Positions 16,636-26,560 of a stretch of 64,000 nucleotides of DNA are shown here, in pieces. A model generated the notes under the pieces. It had not been told where the DNA came from, ran no database searches, and was given only the letters and a program-made list of their open reading frames with translations. The DNA comes from an uncultured Spartobacteria bacterium. Its GTDB lineage: Bacteria > Verrucomicrobiota > Verrucomicrobiia > Chthoniobacterales > Chthoniobacteraceae. Positions within the stretch are counted from its first letter, which is position 1. Every line of letters begins with the position of its first letter. The position numbers and the translations under genes are program-made. The DNA is taken from assembly GCA_903919125.1 (NCBI GenBank), contig CAIXGS010000052.1:62001-126000 (forward strand), read 5' to 3'.

Positions 16636-16819
16636 TACCCGTCTTCGTTTTGAGAGTAGGCATTGGCCCTACTAGAACTCAGGAATTAAAGCGAAATTGC
16701 ATTTTGGCTGCGAAATGGGGGGCTACACGCGGTCAACGTAAGAAAAAGAGGCTTAAAAAGGCAACTTCAAAGAATTTGCTCCCCAAGAGGCCCTTTCGCG
16801 CCTCATTTTCCGAGGACTC

Positions 16820-17611
16820 ATGCTCACCAAGCGCGTTATTCCCTGTCTCGACGTCCATGACGGCAAAGTTACCCGCGGCGTGCAATTCGGCCGCGCCGAA
16901 GAGGGCGGGCTGCGCAACGTCGGCGATCCGGTGGAACTGGCTTTGCGATATAACGCCCAAGGCGCGGACGAAATGGTCTTTTTCGATATCACCGCCAGCG
17001 CCCACGGCCGAGAATCCATGATTGGAGTGATCGAACGCACCGCCGCGAAATGCTTCATGCCGCTTACCGTGGGAGGGGGAATTCGAACCGTTGAGGATAT
17101 GCGAGCCATGCTTCAAGCTGGGGCCGACAAAATCAGCATCAACTCCAGCGCAATTTCCACTCCAGAACTGATCTCCCAAGGTGCCGCGCGCTTCGGCTCC
17201 CAATGCATTGTAGTGTCCATCGATGCCAAAAAAACAGGACTGGATTTTTGGGAGGTACATTCTCACGGAGGCCGCAAGGAAACTGGCTGGGACGCTGTGG
17301 CGTGGGCCGTCCGCGCTTGGGAACTTGGAGCGGGAGAAATCGTGCTTAACTCGATAGACGCCGACGGCACCAAGACGGGCTTCGACTGCGAGATCACACG
17401 ACGCATCAGCGAGTCTGTGGGGGTTCCCGTAGTGGCCAGTGGCGGGGCGGGAAAGCTTGAGCACCTCGCCGAAGTCCTGCTCGCGGGGAAAGCGGACGCG
17501 GTGCTGGCGGCGAGCATTTTTCATTTTGGAGAATACACCGTGAGTGATGCTAAACGCCACCTTGCCAGCCACGGCATAGCGGTACGCCCCGAGCAATGCG
17601 TGTTACAATAA
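16820..17611 (+). CDS. hisF: Imidazole glycerol phosphate synthase subunit HisF
   Basis: HisF is the cyclase half of IGP synthase: it uses ammonia from HisH to convert PRFAR into imidazole glycerol phosphate and AICAR in histidine synthesis. The 263-aa TIM barrel has the catalytic aspartates in '[18 protein letters not shown]' (D11) and 'VVSIDAKK' (D135), plus both phosphate-binding loops ('LTVGGGIRT' and '[13 protein letters not shown]'). Length is normal for HisF. No other his gene is in the window. It stands alone between the divergent DUF4912 gene and the co-directional GH57 gene 46 bp downstream. Confidence 0.96.
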   Translation: MLTKRVIPCLDVHDGKVTRGVQFGRAEEGGLRNVGDPVELALRYNAQGADEMVFFDITASAHGRESMIGVIERTAAKCFMPLTVGGGIRTVEDMRAMLQAGADKISINSSAISTPELISQGAARFGSQCIVVSIDAKKTGLDFWEVHSHGGRKETGWDAVAWAVRAWELGAGEIVLNSIDADGTKTGFDCEITRRISESVGVPVVASGGAGKLEHLAEVLLAGKADAVLAASIFHFGEYTVSDAKRHLASHGIAVRPEQCVLQ

Positions 17612-17657
17612 GCGGGCCCGGAAAAGAAATTTTAGCGTCGCATCCTTCCACTCCTGA

Positions 17658-19241
17658 ATGGCTCCCAACGGATATCTAGCGCTGGTTTTACACGCGCACC
17701 TGCCCTACGTGCGGCATCCGGAGCATCCTCATTTTTTGGAGGAAGACTGGCTATATGAGGCAATTACAGAGACCTATATCCCGCTGCTAACGCTTCTTGA
17801 CGGCTTGGTGCGCGACTCCGTTCCCGCGTGTTTTAGTCTCACTCTCACACCGACTCTCTGCCACATGCTGAGGGATCCCCTTTTGACACAGCGTTACGGC
17901 GCCCACCTCAATCGCTTGGTGGACCTTACCCGCAGTGAAGTCGAACGCACCGCAAAAGACGGACAACTCAACCAGATCGCCCGCTTCTATCTCGCCCGTC
18001 TAGAGCACGCCCAAAGCGACTGGAATGATCGCTGGAAACAGGATCTCGTCTCTGCCTTTAACTCGTTTTCCGAGCGTGGGGTTCTGGAGATAATTACGTG
18101 CGCTGCGACGCACGGTTTTCTACCGCTGATGGAAGTCTGTCCCGAGGCGATGCGGGCGCAAGTGCTCATCGGCCGAGACCATTACCAGGAAACCTTCGGC
18201 CGCGCCCCAGCCGGAATATGGTTGCCCGAATGCGCCTATGTGCCAGCGCTTGATCCCATTTTAAAGGAAGCGAATTTGCGCTGGTTCGTCATCGACTCAC
18301 ACGGTCTGATGTTTGGCAGTCCGCGCCCTAGGTACGCCATTTATTCGCCGTGTTTCACTCCCTCGGGACCAGCAGCATTCGGACGGGACAGGGATTCGAG
18401 CCGACAAGTGTGGAGTGCAGAGGAAGGCTACCCAGGGGATCCAGCGTACCGGGATTTCTACAGAGACATTGGTTACGATGCACCCATCGAACATCTTAAG
18501 TCTTTTTTTGGAGATCAACAGCGCCGCTTCACTGGGCTGAAGTACCACCGGATCACGGGTAATACTAGCGACAAAGAACTCTACCAAAGGGATTGGGCGC
18601 TGGGCGCAGCGGATCATCATGCGGCGCATTTTCTAGAAGCCCGCCGTTCGCAAATCGCGAAGCTGCGCGAACATATGAACACTGCTCCCGTGGTGCTCAG
18701 CCCGTTTGATGCAGAACTCTTTGGGCATTGGTGGTTTGAAGGACCCGAGTGGCTGAATAGTTTTCTGCGTAAAGCCGCCTACGACCAAAACGATTTCCAG
18801 CTCACCACGCCGACGCGTTACCTCGCGGAAAATGCGACGCACCAAATGGTCGCTCCAGCGGCGTCCAGTTGGGGGCACAAAGGTTACTGGGAAGTGTGGC
18901 TGGAAGAATCCAATGCGTGGATCTACCCACACCTTCACGCCGCCGCCCGCCGGATGACAGAGCTCGCGCGCAAACACATTTCAACAGACTCCCCGCTCCT
19001 CCTGCGCGCCCTTGCCCAAGCTGCCCGCGAACTCCTTCTCGCACAGTCCAGCGATTGGGCCTTCCTGATGAAAACCGGCACCGCGCGCGAATACGCCACT
19101 GCCCGCACGGAAACCCACCTGCACCGATTCACACGATTGTTCGAGCAAATCTCCAGCGACGCGATTGAAGAACCGTTTCTGGCACACTGCGAATTTAGGG
19201 ACAATATTTTCCCAAATCTGAACTGGCGCTACTACGCTTAA
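17658..19241 (+). CDS. GH57 1,4-alpha-glucan branching enzyme (DUF1957 type)
   Basis: A 527-aa cytoplasmic glycoside hydrolase of family 57. It opens with 'GYLALVLHAHLPYVRHPEH', typical of GH57 branching enzymes, and carries the nucleophile glutamate in 'GIWLPECAY' (E191) and the acid/base aspartate in 'SPFDAELFGHWWFEG' (D351). A C-terminal helical DUF1957 region follows (about 415-527). It would create alpha-1,6 branches in glycogen-like glucan. A DUF4912 gene nearby supports an alpha-glucan role. The family call is strong; branching rather than amylase activity is inferred from the DUF1957 layout. Confidence 0.88.
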   Translation: MAPNGYLALVLHAHLPYVRHPEHPHFLEEDWLYEAITETYIPLLTLLDGLVRDSVPACFSLTLTPTLCHMLRDPLLTQRYGAHLNRLVDLTRSEVERTAKDGQLNQIARFYLARLEHAQSDWNDRWKQDLVSAFNSFSERGVLEIITCAATHGFLPLMEVCPEAMRAQVLIGRDHYQETFGRAPAGIWLPECAYVPALDPILKEANLRWFVIDSHGLMFGSPRPRYAIYSPCFTPSGPAAFGRDRDSSRQVWSAEEGYPGDPAYRDFYRDIGYDAPIEHLKSFFGDQQRRFTGLKYHRITGNTSDKELYQRDWALGAADHHAAHFLEARRSQIAKLREHMNTAPVVLSPFDAELFGHWWFEGPEWLNSFLRKAAYDQNDFQLTTPTRYLAENATHQMVAPAASSWGHKGYWEVWLEESNAWIYPHLHAAARRMTELARKHISTDSPLLLRALAQAARELLLAQSSDWAFLMKTGTAREYATARTETHLHRFTRLFEQISSDAIEEPFLAHCEFRDNIFPNLNWRYYA

Positions 19242-19262
19242 CTGCGATTCGCGAGTGGGATG

Positions 19263-19694
19263 CTACGCCGGTAAACGCGCCAACAGTAAACTGCGCAACT
19301 CCTCTGGAATCGGTGCCGCCTCCAACCTTCCTGCGGAAGGATCCAGCGCAGCGTGAACGGCCACGGCCTCACCTGTGGCCACAACTTCATGCGACTCCGC
19401 CCTGCGAAACTCAAAGCCATAACGAACGGAACGATTCCGTACTTCACGGACCACCAACACGACGTCCACCAACTCCTCGAAGCGCAACGGCTTCTGATAC
19501 TCGCAACCGACCTTCAATCTCGGCCAACCCGTGGCTTGCCCCGCGGTCGCAGTGTGTACGGAAAATCCGATGGAGCGCAGAAACGCGTGCTCGGCGGATT
19601 CCATCCAGCGGAAAAAATTAGCGAAATGAACGATCCCAGCCATGTCGGTTTCAGCAAATTCGACGCGCCGTTGCTGCACAAATTCAAAGCTCAT
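19263..19694 (-). CDS. YbgC/FadM-type acyl-CoA thioesterase
   Basis: A 143-aa hot-dog-fold thioesterase. The 4HBT signature 'VEFAETDMAGIVHFANFFRW' puts the catalytic aspartate at D17, with 'EHAFLRSIGF' following as in YbgC/FadM-like enzymes. It hydrolyses acyl-CoA thioesters in the cytoplasm; the chain-length preference cannot be predicted. It is convergent with the GH57 gene (21-bp gap) and lies 30 bp downstream of the glycosyltransferase gene on the same strand, so it may share that transcript. It is not next to tolQRAB genes, so a Tol-linked role is not supported here. Confidence 0.85.
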   Translation of the reverse strand: MSFEFVQQRRVEFAETDMAGIVHFANFFRWMESAEHAFLRSIGFSVHTATAGQATGWPRLKVGCEYQKPLRFEELVDVVLVVREVRNRSVRYGFEFRRAESHEVVATGEAVAVHAALDPSAGRLEAAPIPEELRSLLLARLPA

Positions 19695-19724
19695 ACACGG
19701 ATCAACTCTACTCTGGGCTAAGGG

Positions 19725-21020
19725 TCAAACTTGTTTATAAAGCGAACGTTGAGAAACCTCCAAAAACCGCTCGGCCATTCGCTCCATGGAAAATGCTTCT
19801 TGGACTTTTTGCATCCCAGCGAGGCCCAGTGACCGCGCGCGCTCCGGTTCCAAAAGCAGCGCTTCCCACGCCAAAGCCAGAGCCGATGCCGAGCCCGCTT
19901 CGACCAAGACTCCTCCACCCGTTGCCTCGACAATTTCTGGAAACGCCGCCGTACGCGGCTGCACCACCGGCACGCCGCATGCCATCGCCTCCAACAAGTA
20001 TAACCCAAACGCCTCGCCGTATGTCGCAGGCACCGAGAGCAGGCTCAGTCCCCGTAAAAAACGCTCCTTTTCTTCGCGGGTGATATTCGTTGAAAACTCC
20101 GAAGCCCCCGCCAAACCCGCCGCCTTAAGACGCGCCTTTTGTGCCTCCACAAACGCCACGTCACCCTCGATCAGCGTCCCTGCGCAATGCAGACGCGCCG
20201 TTGGCACACGCCCGCGCCGATGTAGTTCGATAAATGCTTCCACTACAAGACCAAGCCCTTTGCCAGGAATCAACCGCGCGAGGAAACCCACCGTCGGGTT
20301 CTCCGGAGCCTCTTTCGCAGCTACAAACCCCTCCAAACCAAGTCCATTCGGAATTACTTCAATACTGCCCACAGCCAATCCAAGGCGCCGTTCCATCAAC
20401 TCCCCAAAAAAACGACTGGGCGCTATAACCCCATCCAACTCTCCAAGCCGCGCTCCCATCTCTTTCCAAGAGCGCGCGCTCCATGGCTCCGGCAAACCGT
20501 CTAAAAAACTGTCTTCTCCCTGGAGCGAGGCAAACACCGGCACGCCCGTCTCACGCCGAATCCGCCTTGCCACGCCTGCAAGCAACCCCGTGGAAAGCCA
20601 GATCACGTCCGGACGGTCGATCTGACGAATCCATTCGATCAACTTATCGAGCTCGCGATTTTGCGCTCCCTGCTCTCCCTGAAGCATCGAGAGCGTGATC
20701 TGGCCGGTATCGGCGCCCTGGGTCATCCCAGAAAAACGACCCAGCCATTTCAGAATCACGGGATGATCCAACCACCGGTCTAACCAACGCGGGGCGTGCC
20801 GAAACCACGAGAACTTCTGTTGCAGATACACGTTCAGTCCGCCAAAGAAAACAGGTGCCTTGGGTGATGCCGCACTTTCATCCAAAGTCAGCGGAAGATA
20901 GAGCGGCAACAAAATGGCATCGTGCCCCATCGCACAAAGCTGTTTGGCAAGCGCATTATCGCGCATACAAACTCCACAATAATAACTACCTGTGCCTGGA
21001 GTTAAAAAGAGCAGCTTCAT
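19725..21020 (-). CDS. Family 4 glycosyltransferase (GT-B)
   Basis: From the ATG at 21020 the protein is 431 aa and begins 'MKLLFLTPGTGSYYCGVCMR'; an upstream in-frame Met at 21125 would add 35 atypical residues overlapping mazG. The C-terminal GT1 domain is clear: 'IEVIPNGLGLEGF', 'GFLARLIPGKGLGLVVEAF' and 'PATYGEAFGLYLLEAMACG' with the E-x7-E nucleotide-sugar motif. It would transfer a sugar from an activated donor in the cytoplasm, possibly for envelope glycans. Donor and acceptor are unknown. The Cys-containing N-terminal loop 'SYYCGVCMRD' recurs in some PVC relatives as far as I recall. Confidence 0.82.
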   Translation of the reverse strand: MKLLFLTPGTGSYYCGVCMRDNALAKQLCAMGHDAILLPLYLPLTLDESAASPKAPVFFGGLNVYLQQKFSWFRHAPRWLDRWLDHPVILKWLGRFSGMTQGADTGQITLSMLQGEQGAQNRELDKLIEWIRQIDRPDVIWLSTGLLAGVARRIRRETGVPVFASLQGEDSFLDGLPEPWSARSWKEMGARLGELDGVIAPSRFFGELMERRLGLAVGSIEVIPNGLGLEGFVAAKEAPENPTVGFLARLIPGKGLGLVVEAFIELHRRGRVPTARLHCAGTLIEGDVAFVEAQKARLKAAGLAGASEFSTNITREEKERFLRGLSLLSVPATYGEAFGLYLLEAMACGVPVVQPRTAAFPEIVEATGGGVLVEAGSASALALAWEALLLEPERARSLGLAGMQKVQEAFSMERMAERFLEVSQRSLYKQV

Positions 21021-21051
21021 TCGGGGATTATTTCTTAAGCCTCTGTTTGGA

Positions 21052-21867
21052 CTAAACCTTACCGGCACGCTCCATCGCCTTAACCTCGTCCCACAGCAGA
21101 TCCAACGCCTCCAAAGACATTCCATCGCCAGAAAACTCCCGACGGCGCATCAGGTCCTCGACTCCTCGAAAACGCCGCGCAAACTTCCGCGTCGCGCCAC
21201 TCAGTGCAACCTCGGGATCCAACTTGAGTTTACGCGTCAAATTCACCACCGAAAACAACAAGTCGCCCAGTTCTTCCTCCAACCGGAGTTCGCCCTCGTA
21301 CATCGCGCCCTCCACCTCGGCAAGTTCCTCCCTAATCTTCGCCAAAACCGGCGCCGCTTCCGCCCAGTCAAAGCCGATCTTCGCCGCCCGTTTTTGCACT
21401 TTAGCCGCGTACTGCAAAGCCGGCATACCTTCTGAAATGCCATCCAGAGCCGATTCCGTGGGCACACCCCCTTTTTCTTGCCGCTTGATTTCCTCCCACC
21501 GCACGAGCACAGCAGCGGAATCCTCGACGTTCTCCGACCCAAACACGTGAGGATGTCGGCGCACGAGTTTCTCCGCAATCCCAAGCGCGATTTGATCAAA
21601 ATTAAAGCGGCCCTGCTCCGTGGCAATCTGACCATGGAAAACGACTTGGAGCAGCAAGTCGCCAAGTTCTTCACAAAGGTTAACGTCATCCGAAGCATCG
21701 ATTGCCGCGACCACTTCGTAAGCCTCTTCCAACAGACCGCCCCGAAGAGTGAGGTGGCTTTGTTCACGATCCCACGGGCAACCGTCCGGCGCGCGAAGGG
21801 CGGCTACCACGGCGCGGAGCTGTTCGATGGGGGGCAAAGTCGGATCAGGCGGAAGCTGAGCGGGCAT
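21052..21867 (-). CDS. mazG: Nucleoside triphosphate pyrophosphohydrolase MazG
   Basis: A 271-aa protein with two MazG-like halves. The first has 'APDGCPWDREQSHLTLRGGL', 'EEAYEVVAAID' and 'EELGDLLLQVVFHG' with the metal-binding EExxE...ExxD set, and the second has 'AEVEGAMYEGELRLEEELGD', a similar helix pair. It hydrolyses NTPs to NMP and PPi and is thought to clear abnormal nucleotides. Length and internal duplication match E. coli MazG. The glycosyltransferase gene follows after 31 bp on the same strand. Confidence 0.93.
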   Translation of the reverse strand: MPAQLPPDPTLPPIEQLRAVVAALRAPDGCPWDREQSHLTLRGGLLEEAYEVVAAIDASDDVNLCEELGDLLLQVVFHGQIATEQGRFNFDQIALGIAEKLVRRHPHVFGSENVEDSAAVLVRWEEIKRQEKGGVPTESALDGISEGMPALQYAAKVQKRAAKIGFDWAEAAPVLAKIREELAEVEGAMYEGELRLEEELGDLLFSVVNLTRKLKLDPEVALSGATRKFARRFRGVEDLMRRREFSGDGMSLEALDLLWDEVKAMERAGKV

Positions 21868-22053
21868 AGGCCTTCAGTTTATAGCGAAGTTCCCACATTT
21901 TTGGATAATTAGTTGCAGCGGTTTTGGAATGATTAGCCGGCGGGACTGAATGGCTCATCGCGCGTTCGTCTCAGCCGAAGTTCAATGCGGGCTCGGGCCG
22001 CTAGCTTTTTGACGTGCCACAGCATGGCGAACCGTTTATCCAAAGGCACCCTC

Positions 22054-23061
22054 ATGAACGTTCCCGTTTACCGACTCATTTGCACTTCGGCGGTCACTAT
22101 TTTTGCCGTTGGTTGCGCCTCGCATCCAAACTCCCCGATTACGATTGGCACCAAGCCGCAGCTCGTGCCCTCGGCGAAGCACGCTGGAGAAGGCCCGGCC
22201 TGGAATGCGGCAACCCGCACCCTTTATTATGTCGGCGACGACCGCATCTCCAAGATGGTCGACGGCCATGCCTCGCGGGATTTTCGCAATCCAGTGGCAG
22301 GCGCCAATGGCCTTTTAATTGACCGCCAAGGGCGTCTGCTGGCCTGTGAAGCGGGCAATCGACGCGTTACTCGGACGGACACTAAGGGCACCGTGACTTT
22401 CCTTGCCGGTACCTTCGAGGGGAAAAAATTTAACTCCCCAAATGACTTGAGCATCGACTCGCAAGACCGCATCTACTTCACCGACCCACGTTACGGCCCG
22501 CGGGATACCATGGAAATTCGCGACACCAAAGGTGAGCTCGTCGAGGGCGTTTACCGGATCGATGTGTCTGGTAAAATCACCCAAATCTTGGGCCGTGATT
22601 CCGTAGACCGTCCCAACGGGTTACTGGTCTCCCGAGACGACAAATTCCTTTTCGTCGCGGACAACAACAGCACCGTGGGTGGAGCCCGCAAATTATGGCG
22701 CTTCGACCTGCGCCCGGACGGTTCTGCCGACGCTGGAAGCCGCAAACTGATTTTTGACTGGAAGACCAGTCGCGGGCCCGACGGACTTAAAATGGATACG
22801 CAGAACCGGCTGTTTGTCACTGCAGGCAGGAGCCAAGCCAATCTCCCTCACGAGACGGTAAAACCTTATTCTGGAGGCGTGTACGTACTTTCAATTGAGG
22901 GACGGCTTCTCGACTTCATTCCGATCCCCAACGATGAGGTGACCAACTGCGCCTTCGGTGGAGATGATTTCAAGACCCTTTACATCACAGCGGGTGGGAC
23001 ACTCTGGACGATTCCCGTCAATACACCTGGCCGGTTGACGTACGAGCCGAAAAAGCGATAA
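22054..23061 (+). CDS. SMP-30/gluconolactonase-like lipoprotein
   Basis: From the ATG at 22054 the protein is 335 aa with a lipoprotein signal peptide and lipobox 'FAVGC' (Cys21). The mature part is a six-bladed propeller of the SMP-30/gluconolactonase/LRE family, with 'GEGPAWNAATRTLYYVGDD', 'FNSPNDLSIDSQDRIYFTDP' (conserved Asn-Asp metal ligands) and 'RPNGLLVSRDDKFLFVAD'. Such enzymes are Ca-dependent lactonases. Here it would be membrane-anchored and face the periplasm. The substrate is unknown. Earlier in-frame Met codons exist at 21985 and 22024 but would disrupt the lipoprotein signal. Confidence 0.85.
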   Translation: MNVPVYRLICTSAVTIFAVGCASHPNSPITIGTKPQLVPSAKHAGEGPAWNAATRTLYYVGDDRISKMVDGHASRDFRNPVAGANGLLIDRQGRLLACEAGNRRVTRTDTKGTVTFLAGTFEGKKFNSPNDLSIDSQDRIYFTDPRYGPRDTMEIRDTKGELVEGVYRIDVSGKITQILGRDSVDRPNGLLVSRDDKFLFVADNNSTVGGARKLWRFDLRPDGSADAGSRKLIFDWKTSRGPDGLKMDTQNRLFVTAGRSQANLPHETVKPYSGGVYVLSIEGRLLDFIPIPNDEVTNCAFGGDDFKTLYITAGGTLWTIPVNTPGRLTYEPKKR

Positions 23062-23288
23062 CGGCGCGTTAGATACGCTTCCCCACATAAACGCGAGTGC
23101 GCTGGAAACGCGTACGAATTTCTCAGCTCCGTTTCCATTGATTGTTCGCAAGCGAGTGCGTTTAGAGACAAGCGCATTGCTTCGAAAAGACGCCTAAAGA
23201 CCGGCAGAGTTTTGGCACCCAAATCTCAATCCAAACAGCTTTGGTTCGTGAAACCGAAATTCAGTAAACCATACAACGAAAAATAATA

Positions 23289-25427
23289 GTGGCAACAGCG
23301 ACCCTCTTCCCAAATTCTCATGTCAACCGATTGCGGTTGACCATTAGTTGCGCTCTTCTGTTTTTTTGTCTTCTTCTCGGCGTTGGGCACGGCGCAGATC
23401 TGCGTGCGGCCTCAAACCAGTTAAGCGTTGCTGTGACGCCGGATGAGATTCAATTCCGCTGGGCGGCCGAGGTTCGCGGGACAGTCTCCATCACACGCCT
23501 TCCTCTCGCCACAAACCAGATGACAACAAATGCCGCGGAGGCGCCATACTCGGACAGCGTCGTGGTATGGCGTGGTGAGGCTTCTCAACGTCGCGCGAGT
23601 ATTCCACGGTTCGAAGGTGCGAGTGACCGACTCTTTGCGAGATACCAGATGGGATCAGTCAACGGAAAAGAAACTATCGGCTCCCCCCAGTACGTCACGG
23701 ACTTCAGCACTCTACCGCGCCGGAAAAACGCTCTGGGCGCGGGCGTTTCAAAAAAGGGGATTACTTGTCTTCTCGATGAAGCCGATGGAGTGGCGCTTGG
23801 ATGTGCCCAAGTGAATGAGAATATCGATATTGCTGGACTGCTGGATCTTCAAAGCCCAGCTCCCAAAGCTCATTTTATTTATGAGGGCAGGTCCATCGGG
23901 CTGCGTCCGGCGAGCGTGGCGCTTTTGGACAAACACTTAAAAGTCGCACATGAAAACGGACAACGCGTCACCGGAATTCTTCTCAATAACGTGCGCGCTA
24001 ACACGCCGGCTTCGTCGCCTTTAGTGCATCCGCTTACCGATCCCTCGCGCGTTCCAATCGGTCCTAGCGCGTTTAACACAGCAACAGAAGACGGAGTTCT
24101 TCTTTACCGCGCAATTATTCACTGGTTGGTGGAACGCTACACTCGGGAAGATGCCGCCTTCGGAATGCTCAGCGGGTTGGTCATCGGAAATGAAATGCAG
24201 AGTCACTGGTCCTGGTACCACCTTGGCAATGTGGATCAAAGGATCGTAATCCGCGAGTATTCAGCGGCCCTTAGAATTGCGGATTTGGCGACTCGTTCGA
24301 TGCACGAGCATTTTAGTATCTACGTGTCACTCGAACACCACTGGAAAATGTCCGCTTCCGAAGATCCAACAAAGGGTTTTTCGGGTCTGGAGGCGATCTC
24401 AGGAATTCAAAGAATCTCGACGGAGGGTGGAAATTTTCCGTGGTTGCTCGCTTTTCATCCCTATCCGCAAAATCTATTTAAATCTGAATTCTGGAACGAC
24501 CGCTCGGCTCCTCTGCGGTTTGATGCACCTCGGATAACTTTTCACAATCTTGAGGTGCTCCCCGCATTTCTCGGACAACCCGAATTTCTCTTCGAGGGAA
24601 AGGTTCGGACGATCGCACTTACAGAACAGGGATTTCACTGTGACGCAGGAGAGAACGGAGAAGCACAACAGGCAGCGGCATTTGCACTTGCCTGGAAAAA
24701 GATTCAGGCAATCCCCTCGATCGAATCCTTCCTTTATCACCGACACGTGGATCACCCCGGAGAAGGCGGTCTACTCTTGGGGTTGCGTGCACACGATGGC
24801 AGCAGCAACGTGAACGGCATCGGAAAGAAACGCGCGATTTGGAGCGTGTTCCAAAGTGCAGGAACGGAGGGGGAGGACGCCGCGTTTGCTTTTGCTCTTC
24901 CAATTGTGGGACGCGCGGATTGGAGCAACTTGATCTCCTCGAAGTTTGAGCCGCCAAGGACGCCGTTTCACGAAGCTGAAAACGTCGTTTATGATTTTGT
25001 ACAAAAACGCCAATCCGCGCTGAAAGAGAATGTTCAAAATGTCGCTAAAAAAATGGTTGGACCTGAGGACGAAATCCAGCGCCCCGGATTGTTAGAGCAT
25101 CCGACGCCGAAAGGCCTCGGGCGTCTTTCTTTCAACGTCGAACTCCCTGCCGAAAAAGACGGGGATTGTTTGCTCTTATTCGATGCCTTACTGAATCACG
25201 AAAAAAGTTCAGGAGCGGCTTTCTCCGTCGAAGTCGAAGGAAAAGAGGTTTTCGCCAAGAGTCTGAAGGCTCTCGAAAAAGTGCCTGCGGAAATTTCACT
25301 CAACGCCTGGCGGGGACAGAATGTGACGGTCTGCTGGCTTGTGGATGCTTTGAAAGATCCCAGTTACGATTGGACGACTTGGGTCGCGCCTCGGATCGTC
25401 GTGAGAAAGAACGCGCCCCATCAGTGA
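23289..25427 (+). CDS. Secreted DUF5722-like (glycosidase-fold) protein
   Basis: A 712-aa secreted protein from a GTG start, with a hydrophobic signal segment at about residues 15-38. An N-terminal beta-rich region (about 40-150) precedes a large TIM-barrel-like part (about 155-520) and a C-terminal beta region (about 590-712). 'SGLVIGNEMQSHWSWYHLG' contains an Asn-Glu pair (E302), and 'RTIALTEQGFHC' contains a second Glu (E446). The 144-residue spacing and contexts resemble acid/base and nucleophile of clan GH-A glycosidases. I match it to DUF5722 by overall pattern; substrate is unknown. It stands alone, 227 bp after the SMP-30 gene. Confidence 0.65.
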   Translation: MATATLFPNSHVNRLRLTISCALLFFCLLLGVGHGADLRAASNQLSVAVTPDEIQFRWAAEVRGTVSITRLPLATNQMTTNAAEAPYSDSVVVWRGEASQRRASIPRFEGASDRLFARYQMGSVNGKETIGSPQYVTDFSTLPRRKNALGAGVSKKGITCLLDEADGVALGCAQVNENIDIAGLLDLQSPAPKAHFIYEGRSIGLRPASVALLDKHLKVAHENGQRVTGILLNNVRANTPASSPLVHPLTDPSRVPIGPSAFNTATEDGVLLYRAIIHWLVERYTREDAAFGMLSGLVIGNEMQSHWSWYHLGNVDQRIVIREYSAALRIADLATRSMHEHFSIYVSLEHHWKMSASEDPTKGFSGLEAISGIQRISTEGGNFPWLLAFHPYPQNLFKSEFWNDRSAPLRFDAPRITFHNLEVLPAFLGQPEFLFEGKVRTIALTEQGFHCDAGENGEAQQAAAFALAWKKIQAIPSIESFLYHRHVDHPGEGGLLLGLRAHDGSSNVNGIGKKRAIWSVFQSAGTEGEDAAFAFALPIVGRADWSNLISSKFEPPRTPFHEAENVVYDFVQKRQSALKENVQNVAKKMVGPEDEIQRPGLLEHPTPKGLGRLSFNVELPAEKDGDCLLLFDALLNHEKSSGAAFSVEVEGKEVFAKSLKALEKVPAEISLNAWRGQNVTVCWLVDALKDPSYDWTTWVAPRIVVRKNAPHQ

Positions 25428-25505
25428 GGAAATAAAATACGCCTCGAAAGCCGTGATCGACTGACGGCGTTCTGAAATTGAAAGGACAACACCTACGGAT
25501 TGTTC

Positions 25506-26411
25506 CTACGACTTGCGACCAGCACCGAGTTCGTGCGGCTTGTAATCAGCAGCATGGTAGGAACTTCGTACTAGCGGGCCCGAAGCCACGTACTCAAAAC
25601 CTTTGCGATATGCCGTTTCCTTGTGCTGCTCAAAGACCTCTGGGCGAATGTATTCCACCACCGGAAGATGCTGCGGACTGGGCCGAAGATACTGGCCTAG
25701 CGTGAGGACCTGAACACCGGCTTCGCGCAGATCGTCCATCGCCTGAAAGAGCTCCAACTCCGTCTCACCCAAGCCGAGCATCAGGCCGCTCTTGGTCACC
25801 ATAGAAGGCGCCATCTTCTTCACAAGCGCAAGCACTTCCAGTGAGCGTTTGTATTTAGCTCTGGAACGCACCAACGGGGTCAGACGTTCGACCGTTTCGA
25901 GATTGTGATTAAAGATTTCGGGTGCGGCATCCACCACCAAACGCAGGCATTCTTCCTTCGCATGAAAATCCGGGGTGAGCACCTCGATGGTAATCCCCGC
26001 GTTGACGCTGCGAATAGCAGTGATCGTATGGGCAAAGTGCAGCGCTCCGCCATCCTTCAGGTCGTCGCGCGCGACAGCAGTCACCACGACGTGCTTCAAC
26101 TTCATACGCCTGACGGCTTCCGCGACCCGTTCGGGTTCATCGACTTCCAGCGCAAACGGTTTCGCTGTTGTGACCGCGCAAAAGCCGCAGGCCCGCGTGC
26201 AGCGATCGCCCGCAATCATAAATGTCGCGGTTCCTTGGCTCCAACATTCCCAGCGGTTGGGGCACTGCGCCTCTTCGCAAACCGTGTGCAGCTTCAAATC
26301 TGACACCAACGCTTTGGTCGAAAAAAACACGGGATTCGAGGGCAAGCGCACACGGATCCAATCCGGCTTACGGGTTTGATGCAGTGCGGGATCAATCTTC
26401 GAACAGGACAT
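25506..26411 (-). CDS. lipA: Lipoyl synthase LipA
   Basis: LipA is a radical SAM enzyme that inserts two sulfurs into protein-bound octanoate. From the ATG at 26411 it is 301 aa. The auxiliary cluster motif is C45-x4-C50-x5-C56 ('CEEAQCPNRWEC'), the radical SAM motif is C71-x3-C75-x2-C78 ('CTRACGFC'), and the conserved C-terminal 'RSSYHA' serine ligand is present. An upstream in-frame Met at 26447 would add 12 residues. Its product is needed by GcvH, encoded at 52.5 kb. It is divergent from the HEAT-like gene, and no lipB is adjacent. Confidence 0.96.
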   Translation of the reverse strand: MSCSKIDPALHQTRKPDWIRVRLPSNPVFFSTKALVSDLKLHTVCEEAQCPNRWECWSQGTATFMIAGDRCTRACGFCAVTTAKPFALEVDEPERVAEAVRRMKLKHVVVTAVARDDLKDGGALHFAHTITAIRSVNAGITIEVLTPDFHAKEECLRLVVDAAPEIFNHNLETVERLTPLVRSRAKYKRSLEVLALVKKMAPSMVTKSGLMLGLGETELELFQAMDDLREAGVQVLTLGQYLRPSPQHLPVVEYIRPEVFEQHKETAYRKGFEYVASGPLVRSSYHAADYKPHELGAGRKS

Positions 26412-26560
26412 GCGCGATGATGCTACCGACTCGGCCGGGGAAATCAACCGCCGCGCTGCAAACGGAATGCCTCACAGTAAGAGTTCCAACCAGAAAGTCC
26501 GTACATGAGGGGCGCTCAGTAGCTACGAAACCAAGGGTCCGTAGTTTCAAAGTGTGTGGA

